23,610 nt of DNA from a virus. Shown piece after piece: positions 1 to 8,718 of this stretch (position 1 is the stretch's first letter; the number at the start of each line of letters is the position of its first letter). The notes under the pieces are model-generated. The model did no database searches. It was not told the DNA's origin and was given only the letters and a program-made list of their open reading frames with translations. The position numbers and the translations under genes were made by a program. Where the stretch lies: the IMG/VR virus record IMGVR_UViG_3300042324_001245, positions 1 to 23,610 of that record; one strand, given 5' to 3'.

Positions 1-760
1 CTGTAGTACTTGCTAAACATGCTATCACTGTTGTGTTGGCAGGAATACTATAAGTAGTAGAAAGGTTAGAACCAGTTGCACTAGTTTGAGTAGTGGAACT
101 AGCCAAATTAGTTGTAGTAATACTAGTCACTGTACTATATGTACTTGTATTAGGTGTTATAACAAATAAATTTGTTCCATCGTAACCTGAGCTGTAGTAA
201 TCTGTAGCTCTTGCACTTAAAGTAATTGTGATAGCTGAAGATGTAGGGTTGCGCAATGGCATCATTCTAAAACTATGTCCCCCATTGCTCGTGCTATTAT
301 CATACATTAACATATCGCGTTTATAACCCAAACGATTACCATTACTAAACATGAGTGCTCTTGCACCGCTGCCGCGATCGTCATCACCAAGATATGTATC
401 AGTGGTTGATGCTGCTCCGCCCTTACCATCTCCTAAGCACATATTGACAAATTGTATTAAATTAGGATCTGTGAATGCTGACTGATTAGTATATATACCA
501 CCACTAGGACCTGTAGAAGACCACTCACCTGTTGAATAAGTGTTTTGTCGATAAGTATGACTACTTATACTACCAAACATACCTTTACTTTCTAAAGCTA
601 CTGTATTTGTACCAGTAGAAGGAAAAGTGTATGCCGCACCAAGACTTAGATTGCCACTAGCATCTGTTATTACAAATTGTCCTGCTGTACCATCAACAGT
701 AGGGAACGCTAATTGAGCTCCCCCTGGTCTTTGAATAGTATTTACTATTAATTTTGACAT
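1..760 (-). CDS. Tail-fibre-like structural protein, C-terminus beyond window
   Basis: The reading frame is open from an ATG at 758-760 to the left edge, about 253 codons, so the protein is incomplete at its C-terminus. It begins MSKLIVNTIQRPGGAQLAFP, followed by a stretch around TAGQFVITDASGNLSLG, an opening often seen on fibre or virion structural proteins of marine T4-like phages. The rest is rich in Ser, Thr, Gly and Asn, has no visible signal peptide or membrane segment, and contains a MFGSISSHTYRQNTYSTGEW stretch and a Gly/Asp-rich loop near residues 115-135. A Shine-Dalgarno AAGGGA lies about 6 nt before the start, in the 15-nt gap after the large fibre gene at 776-3955, so the two are probably co-transcribed. 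A role as tail fibre or fibre accessory is inferred from composition and position. No catalytic motif is visible. Confidence 0.6.
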   Translation of the reverse strand, partial: MSKLIVNTIQRPGGAQLAFPTVDGTAGQFVITDASGNLSLGAAYTFPSTGTNTVALESKGMFGSISSHTYRQNTYSTGEWSSTGPSGGIYTNQSAFTDPNLIQFVNMCLGDGKGGAASTTDTYLGDDDRGSGARALMFSNGNRLGYKRDMLMYDNSTSNGGHSFRMMPLRNPTSSAITITLSARATDYYSSGYDGTNLFVITPNTSTYSTVTSITTTNLASSTTQTSATGSNLSTTYSIPANTTVIACLASTT

Positions 761-775
761 TTAATATCCCTTACC

Positions 776-3700
776 TTATGAAGCTAAAAGAGCAAATCCG
801 GATGGATTCATTACAAAATGATATGCATCAGAATTAATTGTATATACAGTATTACCAGAAATAGTAAGAGTATCCATTGAAAATCTCATTGTATTAGCTG
901 GAAGCGCTGCATTTGTACTAACTGTATTTGTAAAGGTAATAGTGCCGGTATTTAAATTACCAATAGTTGTATCGACATACGTCTTAACAGCATACTCTGT
1001 TGGTACAGCAAGGTTGGAGGCACCAGCCAACGTTCCATCAGAAGAGAACTCGTTAATTGATTCGCCAAGCTGGGCGCCAATCGAACCAAGTCGTAAGCTA
1101 GTCAAACCAGCCAAGTTAAATGCATTCGCATTTAGCGTTGCAGTACCTGTTGCCTGGTCAATTCTAAAAAACTCACCAACCCTGAAGTTACCGCTCTGGT
1201 CAGTGGATACGTAATATACACGACCTGGGAAAGTTTCAACAACCTCGTTACCTTGAGCAGCTGGCTGAGTTGGAACACCAGGATGATTTGTTGTTGTAAC
1301 ACCACCAGTACCAATTGACAAGAAATCGTGGCCAGTAAGTCGCACTTCTGAATAGCGATACCGAATAGTAATTACTGCGTTATTTGCAGAACCAGTTGGT
1401 TTTTCTTGCGATAGCACAATAACCATTCTACTAGTATTATTTACATAAGTACCAGACACGCTTTGAATAACATATGCTAAAGTATCACCGGCAATTGATA
1501 CACTGCCACCTGGTCGTGGAGCTTCGGTTAGACCATCAACAATTAATATGAATCCATCAACTGCTTCAGCTGCACCAAAATCTACAGTAAACAGCCCGCC
1601 GCTAGTTGTTGTACAGTTATTGCCTGCTCCGAATGTTCCTGTTCTATTCTCAATATAAACTTTATCAGCAGAGAATTGAACATTCAAAATAGTTGCTGTT
1701 GCGCCAGTAACAGTATCTGTGATTGTGTCCCCTACGTTTGCTGTTCCACTTACATACACAGCATTCAATTGCTCACCTACTAGAGCACCTGTAATTGGTG
1801 TTTCTGTTGCATCAAACCCTTGTGATGTGGCACCATAAGTACCATATGAGCAGTTGCCATTCAATGACCGAATCTTAGATCCACTAGTGCATGTGTATCC
1901 AAAGGTACAGTAATATGTAAAGTTAGAAACTAGTTCTGCCAATCCACCATTATCAACCCAGTAACCTACACCATTATCTGAAATAACAGTGTAACCATGA
2001 AAAATCATACTCTTATTGCCAGTATTATGGGCAGTGCCGTTAACATAAACACCAATACCGCCAACGCCAATGAATGAACATTCCAGTACATATGGAGATT
2101 TGGTAGTAACAGGAGATGCTTCGTTAAATGCAACTGCAATACCAGCAGGAGTTGACGTTTTGATATCGGCAGCAACAGAACCAGGAACCCAGCCAGTCAT
2201 ACCTCTAAACGTCATTCTGTTCAAAATAGAACCGTTAGACAACTTAAACATTGTTCCTGTTTCAAACCCTGCCGCAGGTTCAACAATAGTTGTGCGTTGG
2301 TTATCGCCAACAATAGCAGTATTTGCAGGAACAACAATTGGTAATTGTTCAGTAAACGTACCTGTTTTAACAAAGATTGTGGCATTAGCACCAGACTGCT
2401 CGCATGCGTATTTGATGGTACGGAAAGGAATTGACAAGTTTCTACCAGCTGTTGCAATATCCTGCCCATGAGGAGCTACATAAAATACTTTATCTGATGC
2501 AGTTGCACCAAGCCAACCGTAGTCCGATCCATTGGATAAAGCAGACAATGATTGACCTACATTGTCTCCATCAAATGCAGGAATAACATCCGCTCCTCCT
2601 ATTGCAAATTCTTCCCACTTAGGCGCCACAGTATAGGTTAGGCCTGTTGGTGTACCTGCGGTTGTAACAATTGCAACGCTTAATGTTGTTTGAAGAGTAA
2701 ATCCAGTAACAGCACCAGCCGAACCAGTAACAGAAGATACTTTATAAGAGTTTCCTGTTGTATAACCGGTAATTGTGCCGGTACCACCAAGAGTACCAGT
2801 AATTGTTACAGTGTCACCAACTATCAGGTTAGTCGCAGTGCAGGTGAACTGACCAGCAGTACCAGAAATTGCCACGCTTGCTAGTGTTCCGCCACTATAA
2901 TCAGTGTTAAATGCTACAGCATTTGACGTATGATCGATCTTAGCAATATAAGCTGAACCACCACTTTTTACAATGTCACCAACTTTAAAAAATGTACTGG
3001 TGGTCCAGTTACCTTTCCAAAAAACACCACTATTAAATTTTTGCCACTTGTTAGCTGCAAGATCGGTAGCGAAAGTTACTGATGCATGTGGTATGAGAGA
3101 TATATAAGTATTTCCCCCATACACTACAACTTCATCAATTCCATATGATGTTGTAGTGCTCCACTCCCCCTTAAACTTAAAACCGGATAATATCTTGTTC
3201 CATGTTTGAGTTGTAGTTGGATTAATGTTGATGTTGTCTGTAATAGCTTGGAATAATGATCCACCATAACTAACAACTTGTCCGATATAATATTGTGTGG
3301 AAGAAGACCAATCAGCTTGATATGCAAAACCAGAAACAAAAATTTCCCAAAAAGTAGCATTGGTGGGAAGGTTGCCTGTTGTGTTAGATTTTGCACGATA
3401 TATGTTGGCGCCATATGCAACTAAATCATTGGGAACATATGCGGTACCATTGTTATAAACAGATTTAGGAGATACGCCATCTACAAACTTATCCCAAAAA
3501 GTAGCATTAGTGGGGTTGTTGTTAGATGTGTCTTGCTTTGCAATGTATACCTGACCACCATATGTAACTACATCGTTTCTTTGATATGAAGTTTGTGCAG
3601 AAAAAGCACCTTCATATTGAATACCGTCAGCAAATAAACTCCAGTATGTTGCATTGGGAGGTGTCTGGTTTGTACTGTCCAGAATAGAAATATATACTTT

Positions 3701-3955
3701 ACCACCGTAAGCTATACCATCGCCTACTTTATAAGCGGTTGAAGAACTATACACACCTTTAAACTTAAAACCTTCAACCATCAGAGCCCAATGCGTTGTA
3801 GTGGTGGGTAAAACACCTGCTGATATCAATGCATATGTATACACATACACGTTACCACCATATTTTACAATGTCATTAGATTCGTACTGGGTGCCGCTGG
3901 CCCAATCACCAGCAAAATGAAATCTTAATTTACCCAAATCTATTAATTGTGTCAT
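776..3955 (-). CDS. Large tail fibre: seven carbohydrate-binding-like modules plus beta-helix
   Basis: This 1059-residue protein has two clear parts. Residues about 12-350 hold seven tandem modules of about 49 residues with the pattern W/Y..-T-Y-..-D-.V.YGG..Y.......P....W..F..G. This resembles the CBM5/12 (chitin-binding type 3) fold of secreted chitinases. The seventh module is interrupted by an insert of about 75 residues rich in Thr, Gly and Val before its closing KWEEFAIGG. From about residue 485 (FYVAPHGQD...IPFRTIKYACE) the sequence looks like the start of a right-handed parallel beta-helix, as in many receptor-binding or depolymerase tailspikes. No catalytic residues can be assigned. 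A later motif, YYVSTDQSGNFRVGEFFRID, resembles segments seen in marine myovirus fibres. The start overlaps the stop of the upstream 85-codon gene (ATGA). The likely role is host-surface glycan recognition; fibre identity is an inference from architecture. Confidence 0.75.
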   Translation of the reverse strand: MTQLIDLGKLRFHFAGDWASGTQYESNDIVKYGGNVYVYTYALISAGVLPTTTTHWALMVEGFKFKGVYSSSTAYKVGDGIAYGGKVYISILDSTNQTPPNATYWSLFADGIQYEGAFSAQTSYQRNDVVTYGGQVYIAKQDTSNNNPTNATFWDKFVDGVSPKSVYNNGTAYVPNDLVAYGANIYRAKSNTTGNLPTNATFWEIFVSGFAYQADWSSSTQYYIGQVVSYGGSLFQAITDNININPTTTQTWNKILSGFKFKGEWSTTTSYGIDEVVVYGGNTYISLIPHASVTFATDLAANKWQKFNSGVFWKGNWTTSTFFKVGDIVKSGGSAYIAKIDHTSNAVAFNTDYSGGTLASVAISGTAGQFTCTATNLIVGDTVTITGTLGGTGTITGYTTGNSYKVSSVTGSAGAVTGFTLQTTLSVAIVTTAGTPTGLTYTVAPKWEEFAIGGADVIPAFDGDNVGQSLSALSNGSDYGWLGATASDKVFYVAPHGQDIATAGRNLSIPFRTIKYACEQSGANATIFVKTGTFTEQLPIVVPANTAIVGDNQRTTIVEPAAGFETGTMFKLSNGSILNRMTFRGMTGWVPGSVAADIKTSTPAGIAVAFNEASPVTTKSPYVLECSFIGVGGIGVYVNGTAHNTGNKSMIFHGYTVISDNGVGYWVDNGGLAELVSNFTYYCTFGYTCTSGSKIRSLNGNCSYGTYGATSQGFDATETPITGALVGEQLNAVYVSGTANVGDTITDTVTGATATILNVQFSADKVYIENRTGTFGAGNNCTTTSGGLFTVDFGAAEAVDGFILIVDGLTEAPRPGGSVSIAGDTLAYVIQSVSGTYVNNTSRMVIVLSQEKPTGSANNAVITIRYRYSEVRLTGHDFLSIGTGGVTTTNHPGVPTQPAAQGNEVVETFPGRVYYVSTDQSGNFRVGEFFRIDQATGTATLNANAFNLAGLTSLRLGSIGAQLGESINEFSSDGTLAGASNLAVPTEYAVKTYVDTTIGNLNTGTITFTNTVSTNAALPANTMRFSMDTLTISGNTVYTINSDAYHFVMNPSGFALLAS

Positions 3956-4209
3956 ATTATTTTAACCTGTAAATGTCCGTTGTCGCCCCATTGGAATTGA
4001 AGTAAATGATCTGACCAGACCCAATGTTTATAAGCATATTTATCTATGATATCGTCTTGCAAATTTGGGAGTTTAATTGCTTTTGTACCATCATCAATCA
4101 TATCAATAACTAAACCTCCATCATCTGGGTTTAGTTGGAATCCATAAAATGTTTTGTTTCCAACGTTGTGACCTTCTGGAAATGAATCTGCGCCTTCGAT
4201 ACCAGCCAT
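3952..4209 (-). CDS. Small conserved-type phage protein, function unknown
   Basis: This 85-residue acidic protein is not recognised. It has no cysteines, signal peptide or membrane segment. It is rich in Asp and aromatic residues (YKHWVWSDHLLQFQWGDNGH near the C-terminus) and has the look of a small beta-sheet virion protein. The start is supported by a GGAG Shine-Dalgarno about 8-10 nt upstream. The ATG overlaps the TAA of the preceding 105-codon gene by one base, and the stop overlaps the start of the large fibre gene (ATGA). This tight coupling with a fibre gene suggests a tail accessory, fibre-attachment or assembly role, but that comes from context only. Confidence 0.6.
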   Translation of the reverse strand: MAGIEGADSFPEGHNVGNKTFYGFQLNPDDGGLVIDMIDDGTKAIKLPNLQDDIIDKYAYKHWVWSDHLLQFQWGDNGHLQVKII

Positions 4210-4526
4210 TAACTCACTCCTGTTAATATTGATAACACAACGTCTATTGAGTCATTCATTGAACTCTGAACCTTTATTGAATCGCCAATTTTAAGAACTA
4301 TTTTATTTCCTTTCATAATCTCATCGGAAGAACCAGTTGCTATGTTGAAATTTTTTCTTATAAAGACATCGGTATTTGCGCTGTTTAAAATGACACTAGC
4401 GGGAACGGTTTGATTTGTAGTATTACATAAATTGCAGCCGATGAGAATGGATTTCTCTGTCGCAGTAAAGACAGTATTTGCTATTGTTCCTATGCCGCTT
4501 ACTGGTACGTTTGTAAAGGCAGTCAT
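4209..4526 (-). CDS. Small structural-type phage protein, function unknown
   Basis: This 105-residue protein is not assigned to a family. Its composition (Thr, Asn, Ser, Ile, Val with alternating hydrophobic residues, e.g. TVPASVILNSANTDVFIRKN) suggests an all-beta virion protein. It contains two cysteines in a GCNLCN stretch near residue 30, which could be structural or bind metal but is too short to interpret. It is the first gene after an 87-nt gap that holds a late promoter box and a small hairpin, so it probably begins the transcript that also carries the 85-codon gene and the large fibre. An AGAGA sequence upstream can serve as a ribosome-binding site. Confidence 0.55.
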   Translation of the reverse strand: MTAFTNVPVSGIGTIANTVFTATEKSILIGCNLCNTTNQTVPASVILNSANTDVFIRKNFNIATGSSDEIMKGNKIVLKIGDSIKVQSSMNDSIDVVLSILTGVS

Positions 4527-4569
4527 TGATCCGTATCTCTTTTTGCTAAATTTATGTACAGTGAATTAT

Positions 4570-4577
4570 TATTTATG
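4570..4577 (-). promoter_or_regulatory. T4-type late promoter box CATAAATA
   Basis: On the minus strand the sequence reads CATAAATA, one base from the T4 late consensus TATAAATA and a match to NATAAATA. It ends 44 nt before the ATG of the 105-codon gene at 4526 and lies in one of the few intergenic gaps. Assignment rests on motif and position only. Confidence 0.5.
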
Positions 4578-4590
4578 TTATAATATTCCT

Positions 4591-4606
4591 GATGTCAAAT
4601 GACATC
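4591..4606 (-). terminator. Small hairpin after the collagen-like gene, possible weak terminator
   Basis: Seven-base perfect arms, GATGTCA and TGACATC, are separated by two bases 8 nt after the stop of the collagen-like gene. The real loop would have to open to about six bases. There is no uninterrupted U-run after it on the minus strand, only AT-rich sequence, so termination would be weak; an RNA-processing site is an equally good reading. Confidence 0.25.
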
Positions 4607-4613
4607 TTCCTTA

Positions 4614-5952
<1,339 letters not shown>

Positions 5953-5972
<20 letters not shown>

Positions 5973-7599
5973 CGTCGTTATCTCTTTCATACTCAGACGA
6001 TAGGGAGTTGTATAATCTAGCCATGCTCTCTATTAGAATTTTTTCTTCTAGAGGCAATTGTACACTCGCCGTATTGTCACTGACTGTGTCTTTATTATAC
6101 GTTAATTGTTCTTGGGTGTCAACACTATCTTCATTATCTTCGTCACCTGATTCATTCTCAATATCTCTATCAATAATTTCTATATCGTCTTCTGTCATTC
6201 TTAAAACATTTTTACGTACCCATGCCTTTGAGAAATATTTGCCTACTAGTGGATCTATATCGCCCAACAGTCTCAATCTCTCTGTCATAATTTCTGATTG
6301 TTTCAATTCTTCAAAATGATTGTCGCTAGCGAAATGGTATGTAATATTGTTCTTTACTTGTTTCCATTCCTCTCTTGTCATTACGCCTGTTAGTGTCAAA
6401 TGTATTTCCAACAACTGATCGAACATTACGGCAAATTTACTTCGGAGACGATTAATGAACTTTTTGAATTTTATTTCATCTCTTGATATTTCTGTCGAAC
6501 GGCCAATGTTGAAATTCACATCTGCTTCCAATCTACTGACAGGTACGTTCAAAGATCTCAAAAGCTTCTTCTGGAAATATAGAACATCGTCCATTTCACC
6601 AAGATTTTGTCCACCAGGCAACGTGGTAATTTCAGTACCTTTACCACCCTCTCTTCGAGGCAACCAAAAATCTTCAAGCATAGTCATATGACGTCTGTCG
6701 TCTCTTACTTCCCCAGTATTTGCATCATATACTAGTTTGTTTTTGTGCCTCACCATCATGTCGCGCAAATATTGCTCTGCTTTCATTTTTGGGAGATTAC
6801 CAACATCAATGTAGAAAATTCTTCTTTCTGGTGCTCTTGATAGTCTGTATATTACTACAGCATCTTCAAGCATTCTCAGTTGATTCAAGGGCTTGATGGC
6901 TTTGTGTAGATTGCCCAATCCCATTTTATTTTTCGAATCGACTAGGCCCGAAGGTACATAGCATATGCTATCTGGTGATATTTTTATACCGCCACTTTTA
7001 TCGGGGACACCTTTGGGATTGTAAATGTAATATTCGACTTGGTTAGGATATTCATCCATACCTGTTTTAGGATCAATTACTTTTTTTTGTTCTCGCATTT
7101 TGCGAATTTTGCGAGGATCAATATAACGTAGTTGCTTAATTCCTTCATTAGGTTTTTCTTTGTCGATCACTATTTGGTAGTACAATCTACCATCGACATA
7201 CCATCTACGAAATATTTCATATCCTTTATTATTGAAATCTAATAGACCTAATATGGTATCAAAATGTTCGCGGACCACTTTTCTGATACGGGGAGGTAAG
7301 TTGGATTCGTCAAGAATTATTTCAATAGGGTCGCTATTATCTTCCATAATAATAGCATCGTTAATTATATCTTCTATCGCTTGATCGCATTCAGGTTGCA
7401 AAGCCATTTCACGATATCTTGTAACCAAATCTGCTTCAGATTTAGCTGATGCCTCCATATCGAGATATGTGCCATACATACCACCAGGGGCAACTTCCGT
7501 AGCTGCTTCTTCTTGGTTTAATGGAACAATAGCTTGAAGATTTGATTGATCTTTCTCCTCGCTCGGTGTTCTTTTTATCTCAAATCCAAACAGCTGCAT
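5953..7599 (-). CDS. gp20: Portal vertex protein (T4 gp20 homologue)
   Basis: This 548-residue protein matches T4 gp20 in length (T4 about 524) and character: an N-terminal GGMYGTYLDMEASAKSEADL region, then RYREMALQPECDQAIEDIIN, YEIFRRWYVDGRLYYQIVID and LRYIDPRKIRKMRE, which are typical of the portal core. gp20 forms the dodecameric ring at the capsid vertex through which DNA is packaged by gp17 and to which the neck attaches. The C-terminal quarter is acidic (ENESGDEDNEDSVDTQEQ). A GAGG Shine-Dalgarno precedes the ATG and sits between 6-bp inverted arms (TTACGA/TCGTAA). A late promoter box lies 38 nt upstream, in the loop of a terminator hairpin. In T4, gp20 is followed by prohead core, protease and capsid genes; here a collagen-like gene overlaps its end instead. 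Confidence 0.95.
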
Positions 7600-7618
7600 T
7601 TACGACCTCGTAATATAA

Positions 7619-7653
7619 AAAAAGGGTACTATCTTCTATTTAGTACCCTTTTT
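7619..7653. terminator. Strong bidirectional intrinsic terminator before gp20
   Basis: Perfect 12-bp arms, AAAAAGGGTACT (7619-7630) and AGTACCCTTTTT (7642-7653), enclose an 11-nt loop and give a T-run on either strand (seven Ts when read on the minus strand). It should end the upstream tail-tube transcript before gp20. Confidence 0.85.
7637..7643 (-). promoter_or_regulatory. Late promoter box CTAAATA inside terminator loop
   Basis: The minus strand reads CTAAATA, a variant late box reported for cyanophages, 38 nt before the gp20 ATG, comparable to the other late boxes here. Its position in the hairpin loop would let new transcripts start just past the first arm and so avoid carrying the complete terminator. 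Motif and spacing are the only evidence. Confidence 0.45.
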
Positions 7654-7671
7654 ATTATTGTATTTTCAAAA

Positions 7672-8073
7672 TTACAGAGCAAAAATCTTATCAGCACCAG
7701 AACTGAATCTTACAATGATATCACCACCGTTTGGTAGAATAGGCAAGCCGGTTGCTGTATCGATGTATGCAATCAATCTTGAAGTACCTTGAGTACCGGT
7801 ATTGTGAAAAATTATCAACGCTTCACAGTTTGCACCACTTACAGCTGTGAATGTTGCATCATCTGCATCAAACACACCACTGGTAATAGTTTTGTTTGCC
7901 AAGTTAGCTGTAGTAATCACAGCACTGTTTGCAATATCAGCACGATCCTCATGGGCTGTACTGAACGTATACAAGGCTGTGTCAATCAACGCAATCGTTA
8001 TTGTATTGCTACTTAGATTTAAATTACCCGCAAGAAAATCTTCTTTTGCTTTTGGGTATAGAGCATTAGCCAT
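7672..8073 (-). CDS. Small conserved phage protein between tail tube and portal
   Basis: This 133-residue protein starts MANALYPKAKEDFLAGNLNL and continues with TITIALIDTALYTFSTAHED, GVFDADDATFTAVSGANCEA and LIAYIDTATGLPILPNGGDI. This pattern recurs in hypothetical or structural proteins of many tailed phages, with a predicted all-beta fold; no function is established that I can name. It has a good AGGAG Shine-Dalgarno about 10 nt before the ATG and follows gp19 by 26 nt with no clear promoter of its own, so it is probably co-transcribed with gp19 and ends at the terminator 18 nt beyond its stop. A decoration, head-completion or tail accessory role would fit the position but is only inference. 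Confidence 0.7.
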   Translation of the reverse strand: MANALYPKAKEDFLAGNLNLSSNTITIALIDTALYTFSTAHEDRADIANSAVITTANLANKTITSGVFDADDATFTAVSGANCEALIIFHNTGTQGTSRLIAYIDTATGLPILPNGGDIIVRFSSGADKIFAL

Positions 8074-8099
8074 TTTATTATCTCCTAATCAAATAAATT

Positions 8100-8645
8100 T
8101 TATACACCACCAGCATCGCCGGTTGTGCCGCCTTGTACTCTCCAGTAGTCGTACTGGAAGGTTACGGCGTACTCTTGAATACCTTCAGCATCCCACGTCA
8201 AATCAATGGGTGCAATGTCAGAACACCAAATACCATCAAACTCATACACTCTTATAACTGTTCCATCTTTTGCAAACTGCTTTACGAGAGCGGTAGATTT
8301 GTAAGAAGAAGGAGTATTGCCTGTAGCTCTCAAGTTTCCTTCAAATGTATTGATCTGGTTATTCCACTCTTCTATAGCATTTCTAATCAGGAAATCTTCA
8401 TCGTTTATAATAGTTACGGTCCAAGGATCGAATGTTCTATTGCCTGCTAACTTAATCTGTCTACCGAAATAAGATACCGGTACTGTACCGATAGATGCGC
8501 CGGGCAGCTGAGCTGCCCTACACATAAATGGTATTTTTAAGTCGCCAGCATTGTTGACAGGATTGAATATCTGTACTTCAAATAAGGACGGGCGTGCCCC
8601 TCCAAACTCCAACTGACCTCTGAAGTCACTAACGTTAAAAGCCAT
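8100..8645 (-). CDS. gp19: Tail tube protein (T4 gp19 homologue)
   Basis: This 181-residue protein resembles T4 gp19 (163 residues), the tube protomer that stacks in hexameric rings inside the contractile sheath. Family-like features are an N-terminal FRGQLEFGGARPSLFEVQIF, the PFMCRAAQLPGASIGTVPVS and YFGRQIKLAGNRTFDPWTVT segments, and WTVTIINDEDFLIRNAIEEW, characteristic of T4-type tube proteins. Its place directly after the sheath gene supports the call. A clear AGGAGAG Shine-Dalgarno and a late box 30 nt upstream indicate separate strong late transcription, which fits a high-copy structural protein. The C-terminal tail GGTTGDAGGV is probably disordered. Confidence 0.93.
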   Translation of the reverse strand: MAFNVSDFRGQLEFGGARPSLFEVQIFNPVNNAGDLKIPFMCRAAQLPGASIGTVPVSYFGRQIKLAGNRTFDPWTVTIINDEDFLIRNAIEEWNNQINTFEGNLRATGNTPSSYKSTALVKQFAKDGTVIRVYEFDGIWCSDIAPIDLTWDAEGIQEYAVTFQYDYWRVQGGTTGDAGGV

Positions 8646-8674
8646 TTGCGCTCTCCTTTATATGTGGTATACAC

Positions 8675-8682
8675 TATTTATG
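8675..8682 (-). promoter_or_regulatory. T4-type late promoter box CATAAATA (gp19)
   Basis: CATAAATA on the minus strand ends 30 nt before the gp19 ATG within a 73-nt gap between gp18 and gp19. Spacing matches a late box at about -10 with a short leader. Confidence 0.6.
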
Positions 8683-8718
8683 TTGTTGATAACAAACTGT
8701 TGATACATTTGGTGCACC

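Noticed and set aside
4036-4043. GATAAATA late box within the 85-codon gene
   Set aside because: It lies inside a coding region, and the next start codon is about 80 nt away, beyond the spacing of the other boxes; chance is a better explanation.
8683-8712. Hairpin TTGTT-GAT-AACAA between gp18 and gp19 as a terminator
   Set aside because: The stem is only five base pairs, all but weak A-T pairs, and lacks a T-run in the needed orientation.
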